From Shouchella hunanensis (GTDB lineage Bacteria > Bacillota > Bacilli > Bacillales > Bacillaceae_D), in the NCBI RefSeq assembly GCF_028735875.1, contig NZ_CP117834.1, positions 3,398,001-3,462,000 of the forward strand: 64,000 bases of DNA. The letters are read 5' to 3'. Below the pieces are notes generated by a model. That model saw only the letters and a list, made by a program, of their open reading frames with translations, searched no databases and had not been told where the DNA came from. Position numbers and translations under genes: made by a program. Numbering within the stretch: position 1 is the stretch's first letter; each line of letters opens with the position of its first letter. Shown here piece by piece: positions 50,792 to 60,824 of this stretch.

Positions 50792-52931
50792 ATACTTCAC
50801 AAAACAATTAGAAGAAAATGATTGTGGCCCTGCCTCAGTGTCTATGTTACTAAAATACATGTGGGGAACAGAGATCACACTGGCACAATTAAAGATTTTA
50901 CTATTCACAAACAAAAATGGGACGACTTTTTTAGGTATGAAAAAAGGACTTGAAAAAATGGGAGTCGAATCAAATGTCTTTAAATGTGTATCTTCTTTAG
51001 AAGCGCTTAATGAATTGGATTATCCATGCATTACACAGATTAGTGGGGGAGGACAAGAGAATCACTTTGTTACCTTATTTAAATTAACGAAAAAACATGT
51101 TTATATAGGCAACCCTTTAAAAAATCAGATAGAGAAAGTTAAGATAGATACATTCCTATCTATGTGGATTCCTTTTGTTCTTGAAGTTCATAAGGTAACC
51201 GACAATAAGAAAATGATGGCATATTCATCAATGGAATCAAGGAAAAACAATAGTATTTTTAAGAGCTTATATAAAATAAAAAAGCTTATTATCTTGTCAT
51301 GGGTTTTATCCATCATTGTCTATTCCTTAACAGTCTACTTGGCAGGAATGTTCTCGACATATTTTGACGTTATTATACCAAATGCGGCTGTTGGTCTCAT
51401 TGTTAGTGTTACAGTCATCTATCTTTTAGCTGTAGTCATACAATTCATTGTTGGTTATTTCAATTCTATCCTTAGTATTAAATCAAACAATGCTGTAGAT
51501 AAAGATTTGGTAGAGAATTTGGTATCAAACTATTTTGCACAGAGCTATACGTTTACTGAAAAGTTTGTAAGCGGAGAGTTGATAACAAGGTTTACGAATA
51601 TTAGTGATATAAGAACTAGATACTTGTTCTTTGTGCAAACATTGCCTTTAGATGCTTTAGCGATCATTATTACGTTTGTAATATTATTTAGAATTAACTT
51701 TTATTTATCCTTGTTGGCATTTATACCAATTATCATCTTCTTTTTACTGTTATTTTTGTCGAAAAATCGATATGAAAATTTAAGCTATGATTTATTTGAA
51801 CAACAAGAATACCTTAATACTGAACTGATAGAATCAGTGGATAATATCGAGAGTATCAAAAATTATAACATTGCGAAACGAATGAAAGAGAAAATGATTA
51901 AGAGGTTGGACGAACTGTATGCGATAAGAGAAAAGTTTATGTCTTTTGATCAATTTCAAAACTTAACTAAGGATTCTATCATAAAGCTTTTTAATATTTG
52001 TTTTTTTGCATTTGGCTCTTACTTAGTTATCAATGACAATTTAGCATCAGGTATGTTATTAATGTTTAACTCTTTGGTATCAAACGTTTTTAATCCGTTT
52101 GTTAACTTAACGACTATACAAGCCACTTTACACCAAGGAAGAGTAGCAACTTTAAGGTATGAGGATATAGTCAATTCTGTGGTAGAGAGCTCAGAAAATG
52201 TTACGAAACTAGAAAACAAAATTGAAAGAATAAGGATACGAGACTTATCTTATTCGTTTAATCCAAGTAGCCATGTTTTACATAATATCAGCTTCGAAAT
52301 CAAACAAGGTGAAAAGATTGCACTAGTGGGAAGTAGTGGCTCAGGGAAATCAACGTTAGCTAAATTGCTTGCAGGTTATTACAAACCTGAGAAAGGTGAG
52401 ATTCTAGTTAATCATTTGAATATAAATGAGATCAGCCAAGAGTCTCTTTTAAAGAAAATTTTATATATCCCTCAGGATATTCAGATATTTAATGACACCA
52501 TATTGAACAACATCTTGCTCTATAGAGATATCGATTTTGAAGATGTTAAAAAGGTATCAAAATTGGTCGGTTTTGATGAAATTGTTGAAATGATGCCCGA
52601 TGGTTATGATACAGTTATTGGCTCAAAGGGCGTTGAATTATCTATGGGACAACAGCAAATGTTAAATATAACGCGATATATCCTCTCGCCGCCTGACGTT
52701 TTAATACTAGATGAAATAACAAATGGGTTAGATGTAGTAAGAAGAAATAGAATCAAACAAATTTTGATAAATTCCACAATAACGGTCATTTTTATAACTC
52801 ATGATTTAGATTTGGCAACTTCGTGCGATAAAATCTATTCGCTAAACGAGGAAGGAATGAACGTAATAACTTCTCAATCAGAAGGAAATTTGTCTCAAAC
52901 GATTATGAATTCTCTTGAAAAGGGAAGGTGA
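50781..52931 (+). CDS. C39-peptidase bacteriocin ABC exporter (SunT-like)
   Basis: A 716-residue fused peptidase-exporter. The C39 peptidase (about 1-130) has the nucleophile C15 in ENDCGPAS, Q9 for the oxyanion hole and H95 in ENHFVTL. The usual Asp of the DP motif is Asn (N111 in YIGNPLKN). Six membrane helices follow (about 165-430), then the ATPase: Walker A GSSGSGKST, signature LSMGQQQM, Walker B VLILDEITNGLD and switch FITHDLD. It cuts the leader after the double glycine while exporting the peptide. Confidence 0.92.
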   Translation: MKSKYFTKQLEENDCGPASVSMLLKYMWGTEITLAQLKILLFTNKNGTTFLGMKKGLEKMGVESNVFKCVSSLEALNELDYPCITQISGGGQENHFVTLFKLTKKHVYIGNPLKNQIEKVKIDTFLSMWIPFVLEVHKVTDNKKMMAYSSMESRKNNSIFKSLYKIKKLIILSWVLSIIVYSLTVYLAGMFSTYFDVIIPNAAVGLIVSVTVIYLLAVVIQFIVGYFNSILSIKSNNAVDKDLVENLVSNYFAQSYTFTEKFVSGELITRFTNISDIRTRYLFFVQTLPLDALAIIITFVILFRINFYLSLLAFIPIIIFFLLLFLSKNRYENLSYDLFEQQEYLNTELIESVDNIESIKNYNIAKRMKEKMIKRLDELYAIREKFMSFDQFQNLTKDSIIKLFNICFFAFGSYLVINDNLASGMLLMFNSLVSNVFNPFVNLTTIQATLHQGRVATLRYEDIVNSVVESSENVTKLENKIERIRIRDLSYSFNPSSHVLHNISFEIKQGEKIALVGSSGSGKSTLAKLLAGYYKPEKGEILVNHLNINEISQESLLKKILYIPQDIQIFNDTILNNILLYRDIDFEDVKKVSKLVGFDEIVEMMPDGYDTVIGSKGVELSMGQQQMLNITRYILSPPDVLILDEITNGLDVVRRNRIKQILINSTITVIFITHDLDLATSCDKIYSLNEEGMNVITSQSEGNLSQTIMNSLEKGR

Positions 52932-52936
52932 TTAAA

Positions 52937-53365
52937 GTGAAAAAAATAACGGTCATTTTGGCTGCAATCTTAACAATGGTATTTATTGGTTTCGTCTCTG
53001 TAAGTAATTTAGTAGCAACTGAAGCATCGTTATACAAAACAGTAACCTCAGATCTGCTAAAAGAAAAGCAAGAGAATCAAGATAGCTTTATAGCGTATTT
53101 CTATCAGAAAAACTGCGCACCATGCCAACAAGTAAGACCAATTATTAATGATTATATTGAGGAAACACAAAATGAAGTATTAGCAGTTGATATAAATGAG
53201 GATGAAAATAAAAATCTCTTAATAGAGGGTTTTGATATTGATAGTACGCCAATAGTCATTTTTGTTGATTCAGGAAAAGAGCAAGAAAGGTTTTCGTCTG
53301 TTTTTGGTGAGGAAGAGTTTAAAGAGAGAGCAAGTAAAGTTTATATCAAAGACGGGGTTAACTAA
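52937..53365 (+). CDS. Membrane-anchored thioredoxin-fold oxidoreductase
   Basis: A 142-residue protein with an N-terminal anchor (ITVILAAILTMVFIGFVSV) and a thioredoxin domain with the active site CAPC (C60, C63) and the cis-proline motif DSTPIVIF. It most likely makes the nested disulphides of the exported glycocin, as BdbB does for sublancin. The frame starts at GTG 52928, overlapping the exporter stop, but GTG 52937 has GGGAAGG at good spacing. Confidence 0.88.
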   Translation: MKKITVILAAILTMVFIGFVSVSNLVATEASLYKTVTSDLLKEKQENQDSFIAYFYQKNCAPCQQVRPIINDYIEETQNEVLAVDINEDENKNLLIEGFDIDSTPIVIFVDSGKEQERFSSVFGEEEFKERASKVYIKDGVN

Positions 53366-53504
53366 AGACTAATTCAAGATTTAGTGATCTTTGAACCTGA
53401 AATTATTTAAGAAGGAATGAGAGTCAATAGGATGTTAGGAAGTAGTTGAAATGCTATTGGTTATGAAAAAGACCAGTTATTGTAAAAGGTTTGCGGATAA
53501 TTGA

Positions 53505-53533
53505 TTGACATTTCCTTTTATTGCAACTAAAAT
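53505..53533 (+). promoter_or_regulatory. Sigma-A promoter of thiC
   Basis: TTGACA (53505-53510), 17-bp spacer, TAAAAT (53528-53533), just upstream of the riboswitch. The 140 bp between the thioredoxin gene and this promoter hold no gene, so no immunity gene follows the glycocin operon directly. Confidence 0.75.
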
Positions 53534-53558
53534 AATAACTGAATTCAATAATTACTAA

Positions 53559-53656
53559 CTAGGGGAGTCCAATGAGTTGGGCTGAGAGGGAAGCGCGATG
53601 AAGCTTCTTGACTCTTTGGACCTGATCTGGATCATGCCAGCGTAGGGAAGTTAACG
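53559..53656 (+). ncRNA. TPP riboswitch (THI element)
   Basis: Conserved parts are in order: AGGGGAGT, GGGCTGAGAGGG, GACCTGATCTGGATCATGCC and AGCGTAGGGAAG. It binds thiamine pyrophosphate and shuts off the thiamine synthesis gene downstream. Confidence 0.97.
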
Positions 53657-53699
53657 GTTATGCACTTTACGCGTACCGTCTTCTATTTATGTATGTGAT

Positions 53700-53729
53700 G
53701 CTAGGTTCAAAATGAGAACCTAGCTTTTT
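53700..53729 (+). terminator. Riboswitch-controlled terminator before thiC
   Basis: GCTAGGTTC and GAACCTAGC form a perfect 9-bp stem followed by TTTTT, between the riboswitch and thiC. This is the likely expression platform by premature termination. Confidence 0.85.
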
Positions 53730-53755
53730 GGCGTGGACGAAGGTTCGATCTTTGA

Positions 53756-55558
<1,803 letters not shown>

Positions 55559-55589
55559 TAAAGTAAAGGAGGAGTCTCTTAAGAAGAAA

Positions 55590-55751
55590 GTGTGCAGCTT
55601 GGACCGAGAGATGGAGCAGATACGACGGCGAATGATTGATTTGCAGAATCAAAAATATCTTTTGCAATCGGAATGCGAACATCAATTTTCTGGGAACACT
55701 CATTTCATTCGTTGCCACATATGCGGGAAAGTAGAAGTGCTTTATTATTAA
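55590..55751 (+). CDS. Small zinc-finger-like protein, about 53 aa
   Basis: A short frame after thiC: a charged helix (REMEQIRRRMIDLQNQKYLL), then CEHQF and FIRCHICGKVEVLYY, giving a C-x-H plus CxxC set that could bind zinc. AGGAGGAG lies 17 bases before GTG 55590, which is too far, so the start is uncertain (ATG 55611 is another choice). Function unknown. Confidence 0.5.
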   Translation: MCSLDREMEQIRRRMIDLQNQKYLLQSECEHQFSGNTHFIRCHICGKVEVLYY

Positions 55752-55762
55752 CTGGCTAAATA

Positions 55763-55797
55763 AAAAAAGCGGTTCGCATGAGCGAACCGCTTTCTTC
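55763..55797. terminator. Bidirectional terminator
   Basis: AAAGCGGTTCGC and GCGAACCGCTTT form a perfect 12-bp stem with an ATGA loop. T or A runs on each side serve the genes on both strands. Confidence 0.9.
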
Positions 55798-55801
55798 GTC
55801 G

Positions 55802-56932
<1,131 letters not shown>

Positions 56933-57011
56933 TTTCAATCCACCTCCTTCTTTGAAATAACCTCCACGCATAAATGGCTTATTAAGTTTTCTTGAAATAA
57001 AAATGGAGGTG

Positions 57012-57023
57012 TATTATCCTATG
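57012..57023 (-). promoter_or_regulatory. Possible sporulation-type -10 element
   Basis: On the minus strand CATAGGATA fits the CATAnnnTA pattern used by SigE/SigK, 80 bp before the collagen-like gene. No convincing -35 was found. The remaining gap, 56933-57272, holds no clear gene. Confidence 0.3.
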
Positions 57024-57272
57024 AAACGAAAAAGAGTTTTGCCTGTGCTTTTTAAGTGTTTTATCATTCGGATTTAAAGTGTAAATATTTCATAAAAGTA
57101 AGCTGTAGGAACGAGTAGTCTCTTCATTTTATGAATTTAGTAGGACGGGTGAATGCTTTCCATTATAATGGAGACATTTGGTTTCATTAGTAAAACGATG
57201 AAACATACTAGCGCTTAGTACGTAAGTAAATGTTATGGTAATAGAAAATATAAAAGGAAAGAGTTGAACGTG

Positions 57273-57500
57273 ATGTTGTGGATAATGGCACAAGACAAAG
57301 AGAGAATCAGTCATGTTATTGAGGTTTCGATTTCTGGAAAGAAAATTATGGGTGTTGGTAGTGCTGGATTAAATGAGTGGGGTAATTTGTTAGGGAAATA
57401 CGATTCTAAAGAACGGGCGATGGAAGTGCTTGAGGACATTCATCGTACAATCGCGAATAGTAGCCAATTCGCTATAACGTATACAATGCCAACAGATTAA
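57273..57500 (+). CDS. Conserved small protein of unknown function (75 aa)
   Basis: A 75-residue soluble protein: MLWIMAQDKERISHVIEVSI at the start, LGKYDSKERAMEVLEDIHRT in the middle, ending AITYTMPTD. Proteins of this pattern (WIMxQ..K..., LGKY.S..RA.EVL, TMP) recur in many Bacilli, but no function is known to me. Start at ATG 57273 with GGAAAGAG upstream; the frame extends three codons further. Confidence 0.65.
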   Translation: MLWIMAQDKERISHVIEVSISGKKIMGVGSAGLNEWGNLLGKYDSKERAMEVLEDIHRTIANSSQFAITYTMPTD

Positions 57501-57532
57501 GAGCGCTCTAAAATGAAAGGAGGGCTAGTTTG

Positions 57533-57943
57533 ATGAATACAGAGTCTGTTTTCGGAATGGAATTTCTTTTTATTAGTCTAGCTGTAGTTGTGCTGTTACT
57601 GTGGTTCTTTCAAATTGTCATGAGAAGGTGGTTTCAAGTGGAAAAGAAACCATTTTTCTCATATAACCATGTGAACCGAAAGCATGCAAAATGGGATTAT
57701 GGTATTCGAATCTCTTTTATGGTCGTACTAATTGTTAATTTGCTGCTGACTCTTAGCGTGCAAAACTGGTTAATTGAACCTTGGTATGTACTTATTATTT
57801 TTTTAATTCTGTTAGCGTCGGTACGGGCTATTTTTGAAAAAAAGTATGCAGAGAATAAAAACGAATACAAATTAACATTGAGCCAACTTCTTTTTTCCGT
57901 TTTTCTAATAGGAATATTTATTTTTATTATGATAAATTTTTAG
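57533..57943 (+). CDS. DUF4181-like membrane protein (136 aa)
   Basis: A 136-residue protein with four membrane helices (about 10-27, 60-80, 86-102, 115-134) and the basic loop VNRKHAKWDYGIR. It resembles DUF4181 proteins of Bacilli; role unknown. AAAGGAGGG precedes ATG 57533. It lies 30 bases after the previous small gene and is probably co-transcribed. Confidence 0.7.
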   Translation: MNTESVFGMEFLFISLAVVVLLLWFFQIVMRRWFQVEKKPFFSYNHVNRKHAKWDYGIRISFMVVLIVNLLLTLSVQNWLIEPWYVLIIFLILLASVRAIFEKKYAENKNEYKLTLSQLLFSVFLIGIFIFIMINF

Positions 57944-58008
57944 AATAATCGTTCGCCTTCTCTTTCTAGATTGTGAAGTTCGTATATGAAAAGAGAGGGG
58001 AAGTAAAA

Positions 58009-59514
58009 ATGATTCATTTAACAAGTGCGCTTCAAATTGAACAGCAGATCATTGATATTGGAGACGGAGGGGAATACGAGACCATTACCGCAGCGATTGA
58101 AGAACTCCTTACAAGTGGGGCAACGCACAATAATTCAAGTATTACACTCAATCTTTTAAAAGGTTTTGTGCTAAAGGAACAAATTCACGTTGAAAATATG
58201 AATCTTGATTGGATTACAATTATTAGTGAAGATTCCGTTGTGCCGATTCAAGCATCAGCCATTTCAAAAACGTTAATTGAATCTAGGAGACCTGCTTTTT
58301 TTGGACGTAATCAAGCTACGCTGCCAACGATAGGCGTTTTATTTGAATATGATATGCAGACTGTTCGGTGTGATGGCATTACGGTAGCTTTTGGATCGAA
58401 AGTGCAATTACTTCCTGGTGCTGGTGTGAACTATGCTGATCGAGGGCTTGGTGCTTATTATCATTCTGAAGCTTTTTGCTATATGGAAGGCTTAACAGAA
58501 GGAGGAGGGGGAATAGGAGCTGGCGATGTAACGGGTGTATCCTTTCGTTATTGTTCCAATCGTGCTTTTATGGCGTCCTTTGGATCGAAAATAAATTGTG
58601 CCAGGTCTATTCTTGATTACTGTAGCGGCGACAATGCTGTTTATGCTATTTGGGGGTCTTTTTGCGATATTTATCAATCAAATGTGAGTCATGCTACAAA
58701 TACAGCTGTCCATAGCAGAGATGGCTCGAAAGTAAATGCTCGTGAAACAAATGTTTCCCACTCTAATAGAGGGTTTCATGCGCTTCACAATGGCACTATT
58801 AATGCACGCTATTCTGCTACGAAGTGGGCAGGAGATGGAGCAAAGAACTGTAGAGGCTATGGTGTCATGGCAACATACAATTCACAAATCGATGCTGCTG
58901 ATTTACCAGTAGATGGCTCACATAGAGGATTCCATGCTTCTACTGGATCAACCATTAACGCTAGTACATCATCTGCCAAAAATTGTACAATCGGCTACCA
59001 TGCTACAGGGGCGAGCACGATTAATGCTCAAGAAAGTGATGCGAGTGGAGCAAGCTGGGAAGGCTTTTTTGCGGAAAAAGGAAGTATAATAAATGCTGAT
59101 CGATCCGCTGCGAATGATTGTCGAGAAGGTTTTAGTGCCCGATTTAATTCAACGATTAACGCAGATACATCTAGTGCCCAGCGAGCGAGAAATCATGGAT
59201 TCCTTGCTAACGAAACGTCTACCATTCAAGCAAGAAACAGTGTCGCCAGTCAAGCGATGATAAATGGGTTTCTTGCAACAAGATCTTCAACGATTAACGC
59301 TCGTGGTTCGAATGCCCGTTTATGCAGTGGGAATGGGTTTAGGGCAGAGGAAGGGTCGAGTCTAAATGCTAATTCAGGAGATGCTTCAGGTAGTGGCGAA
59401 GAAGGTTTAGATGTTTTTAGAGGCTCTTTTATTTCGGCTCAAAACTCTATCGGCAGTCTTAGATCGCCAGAACGATTAAATCAGCTTACGCGAGAAGGGG
59501 CCATCTTTCGTTAA
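58009..59514 (+). CDS. Beta-helix repeat protein (phage-spike-like)
   Basis: A 501-residue protein. Residues about 15-140 form an entry domain (IDIGDGGEYETITAAIEELL). From about 190 on there are at least eight turns of 22-23 residues built on GFxA...STINA...S.A (for example GFHASTGSTINASTSSA), a clear right-handed beta-helix. No signal peptide is present. Such folds occur in phage tail spikes and surface-polysaccharide-binding proteins. No other phage gene is near. AGAGGGGAAG precedes ATG 58009. Confidence 0.75.
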   Translation: MIHLTSALQIEQQIIDIGDGGEYETITAAIEELLTSGATHNNSSITLNLLKGFVLKEQIHVENMNLDWITIISEDSVVPIQASAISKTLIESRRPAFFGRNQATLPTIGVLFEYDMQTVRCDGITVAFGSKVQLLPGAGVNYADRGLGAYYHSEAFCYMEGLTEGGGGIGAGDVTGVSFRYCSNRAFMASFGSKINCARSILDYCSGDNAVYAIWGSFCDIYQSNVSHATNTAVHSRDGSKVNARETNVSHSNRGFHALHNGTINARYSATKWAGDGAKNCRGYGVMATYNSQIDAADLPVDGSHRGFHASTGSTINASTSSAKNCTIGYHATGASTINAQESDASGASWEGFFAEKGSIINADRSAANDCREGFSARFNSTINADTSSAQRARNHGFLANETSTIQARNSVASQAMINGFLATRSSTINARGSNARLCSGNGFRAEEGSSLNANSGDASGSGEEGLDVFRGSFISAQNSIGSLRSPERLNQLTREGAIFR

Positions 59515-59531
59515 TGTATAGACTTAGTTAA

Positions 59532-59563
59532 AGAAAGCACCGACACATTGTTGGTGCTTTCTT
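59532..59563 (+). terminator. Terminator after the beta-helix repeat gene
   Basis: AGAAAGCACCGACA and TGTTGGTGCTTTCT (one G-T pair) with a CAT loop, then TTATG. Confidence 0.75.
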
Positions 59564-59570
59564 TATGTAA

Positions 59571-59966
59571 CTACCTATTCTGCGCCTTGACTGTTGTTGC
59601 TTTTAGCATTTTTTTAGAAAAGTCTTCTTCTTTATAATGAATGAGAACATTGGCACCTAATGAACGGCATAATACGAACTTTTCCTGAGAGCCAGCAGTA
59701 ACAATAACAGATGCGCCTCGCAACCTTTTTTCTAGCTAAATGGCGACGGTACGACAACACGCGCACTGACGCGATTGATGACCGTCTCTTGGTGTTTGAA
59801 TTTACATGAAAAAATAAAGTTTGATAAGCGGTGAGAAAGACTTTTGTACTAGTAGCAGCTTGTTGAAAGGAAAGGGTCTTAGGAATTTGTTTGGTGGCAT
59901 AACCACCTCCGTTAACAAGCCCATGATAGAGTCGCCTTCCTTATATTTACTTTCTTCAAGCGTCAT
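59571..59966 (-). pseudogene. Broken NAD(P)H:quinone oxidoreductase (zinc-type alcohol dehydrogenase family)
   Basis: Minus-strand reading gives KYKEGDSIMGL, then in another frame GLVNGGGYATKQIPKTLSFQ and VFLTAYQTLFF, then after more shifts RGASVIVTAGSQEKFVLCRS and LGANVLIHYKEEDF. These are successive parts of quinone oxidoreductases. The N-terminal part, most of the Rossmann fold and the C-terminal end are missing, with at least two frame changes. Its ATG overlaps the TetR stop (TAATG), so it was once the second gene of that operon. Confidence 0.8.
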
Positions 59967-60634
59967 TACTTAATCGTTTCAAAAAGGTGAGCGTGATAAA
60001 CAATATTTCGAATAGAAACCATTGTTTCTCGTTTCGCCTCTTTTGATGTTAAGGACGTTTGGTGATTTAAAATACTTGTAAGCATGCCTTGCCAAATAAG
60101 TGTGGTCATCGTGCTGATCGTTTTCACTTTTGAGTGTGAAATCTCTCCTTTATCGGCAGCTGCCTTTAATAGAGATTCACCTCTAATGGCAACGTTTCTT
60201 TCATATAAAGCAGGCTTTAAGGTGTCGGGAAACTCGACAATATCAGCTTCGTACAGGTCATAATACTGTTTAAACAGATCTTCAGGCTCTTTGCTAATAT
60301 CCATCAAAAAGATGGTGTGAAAGAGTCTGGGATCTTGATAAGAGAATTCACAAAAGCATTCCCAACCGTTTAGATATTGTTCAATGATCGACTTATTTTC
60401 TTCTATTGTATTAATAAAAGCTGATGTATAGGGCTTTAAAAATCGCATGGATGCAAAAAAGGTTAAGTGGCTTAACTCAGAAAAATAATTATAAATCGTC
60501 GCGCTATTGTAACCTGCTTTATCGGCAATTTTTCGAATTGTAATGTGATCGTAACCCTCTTCTTCAATAATAGCAGCAGTTGCTTCAATAAAATATTGCC
60601 ACATCCGTCGCCGCTTTACGTCTTTTTTATTCAC
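59966..60634 (-). CDS. TetR/AcrR-family regulator of the BCCT operon
   Basis: A 222-residue regulator with the helix-turn-helix at about 12-58 (AAIIEEEGYDHITIRKIADK, NSATIYNYFSELSHLTFFA) and a helical sensor domain. It is divergent from the BCCT transporter. The 190-bp gap holds three repeats of TAATC(A/G)TGATTA on a 17-bp period overlapping the transporter's -10 box, so it most likely represses that operon. The pseudogene behind it was formerly co-transcribed. Confidence 0.9.
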   Translation of the reverse strand: MNKKDVKRRRMWQYFIEATAAIIEEEGYDHITIRKIADKAGYNSATIYNYFSELSHLTFFASMRFLKPYTSAFINTIEENKSIIEQYLNGWECFCEFSYQDPRLFHTIFLMDISKEPEDLFKQYYDLYEADIVEFPDTLKPALYERNVAIRGESLLKAAADKGEISHSKVKTISTMTTLIWQGMLTSILNHQTSLTSKEAKRETMVSIRNIVYHAHLFETIK

Positions 60635-60674
60635 ATCAAAAACTCCTTATTAAAATGACCTATCTTTTATTTTA

Positions 60675-60686
60675 AGCGATATCGCT
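60675..60686. promoter_or_regulatory. 12-bp palindrome near the tetR start
   Basis: AGCGATATCGCT is perfectly self-complementary, 41 bp before the tetR start on its own strand. It may be a separate operator. Confidence 0.3.
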
Positions 60687-60698
60687 CTTATTTGTCAG

Positions 60699-60727
60699 TT
60701 GACCAAGTTTCGACAAAAATATATAAT
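60699..60727 (+). promoter_or_regulatory. Sigma-A promoter of the BCCT/hydrolase operon
   Basis: TTGACC (60699-60704), 17-bp spacer, TATAAT (60722-60727). The -10 box runs into the first operator repeat. Confidence 0.8.
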
Positions 60728-60769
60728 CATGATTATTAAGTAATCGTGATTATTTTATAATCATGTTTG
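60723..60769. promoter_or_regulatory. Three operator-like repeats, 17-bp period
   Basis: TAATCATGATTA (60724), TAATCGTGATTA (60741) and TAATCATGTTTG (60758) start exactly 17 bp apart. The first is a perfect palindrome, extended to 14 bp at 60723-60736. The spacing and overlap with the -10 box suggest cooperative repression by the divergent TetR protein. Confidence 0.75.
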
Positions 60770-60824
60770 TTATTTTGCAAGAACGTTTCTCTATGAGTCA
60801 AAATTTTATTAAGAGGGTGTTCAA

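Noticed and set aside
53366..53504. Possible glycocin immunity gene between the thioredoxin gene and the thiC promoter
   Set aside because: Only frames of about ten codons follow the AGGA-like sites, so no protein-coding candidate remains.
57021..57077. 18-codon frame starting MKRKRVLPVLF after GGAGGTG
   Set aside because: The ribosome binding site is good but spacing is long, the peptide is very short, and no gene follows it closely. It is kept only as a note.
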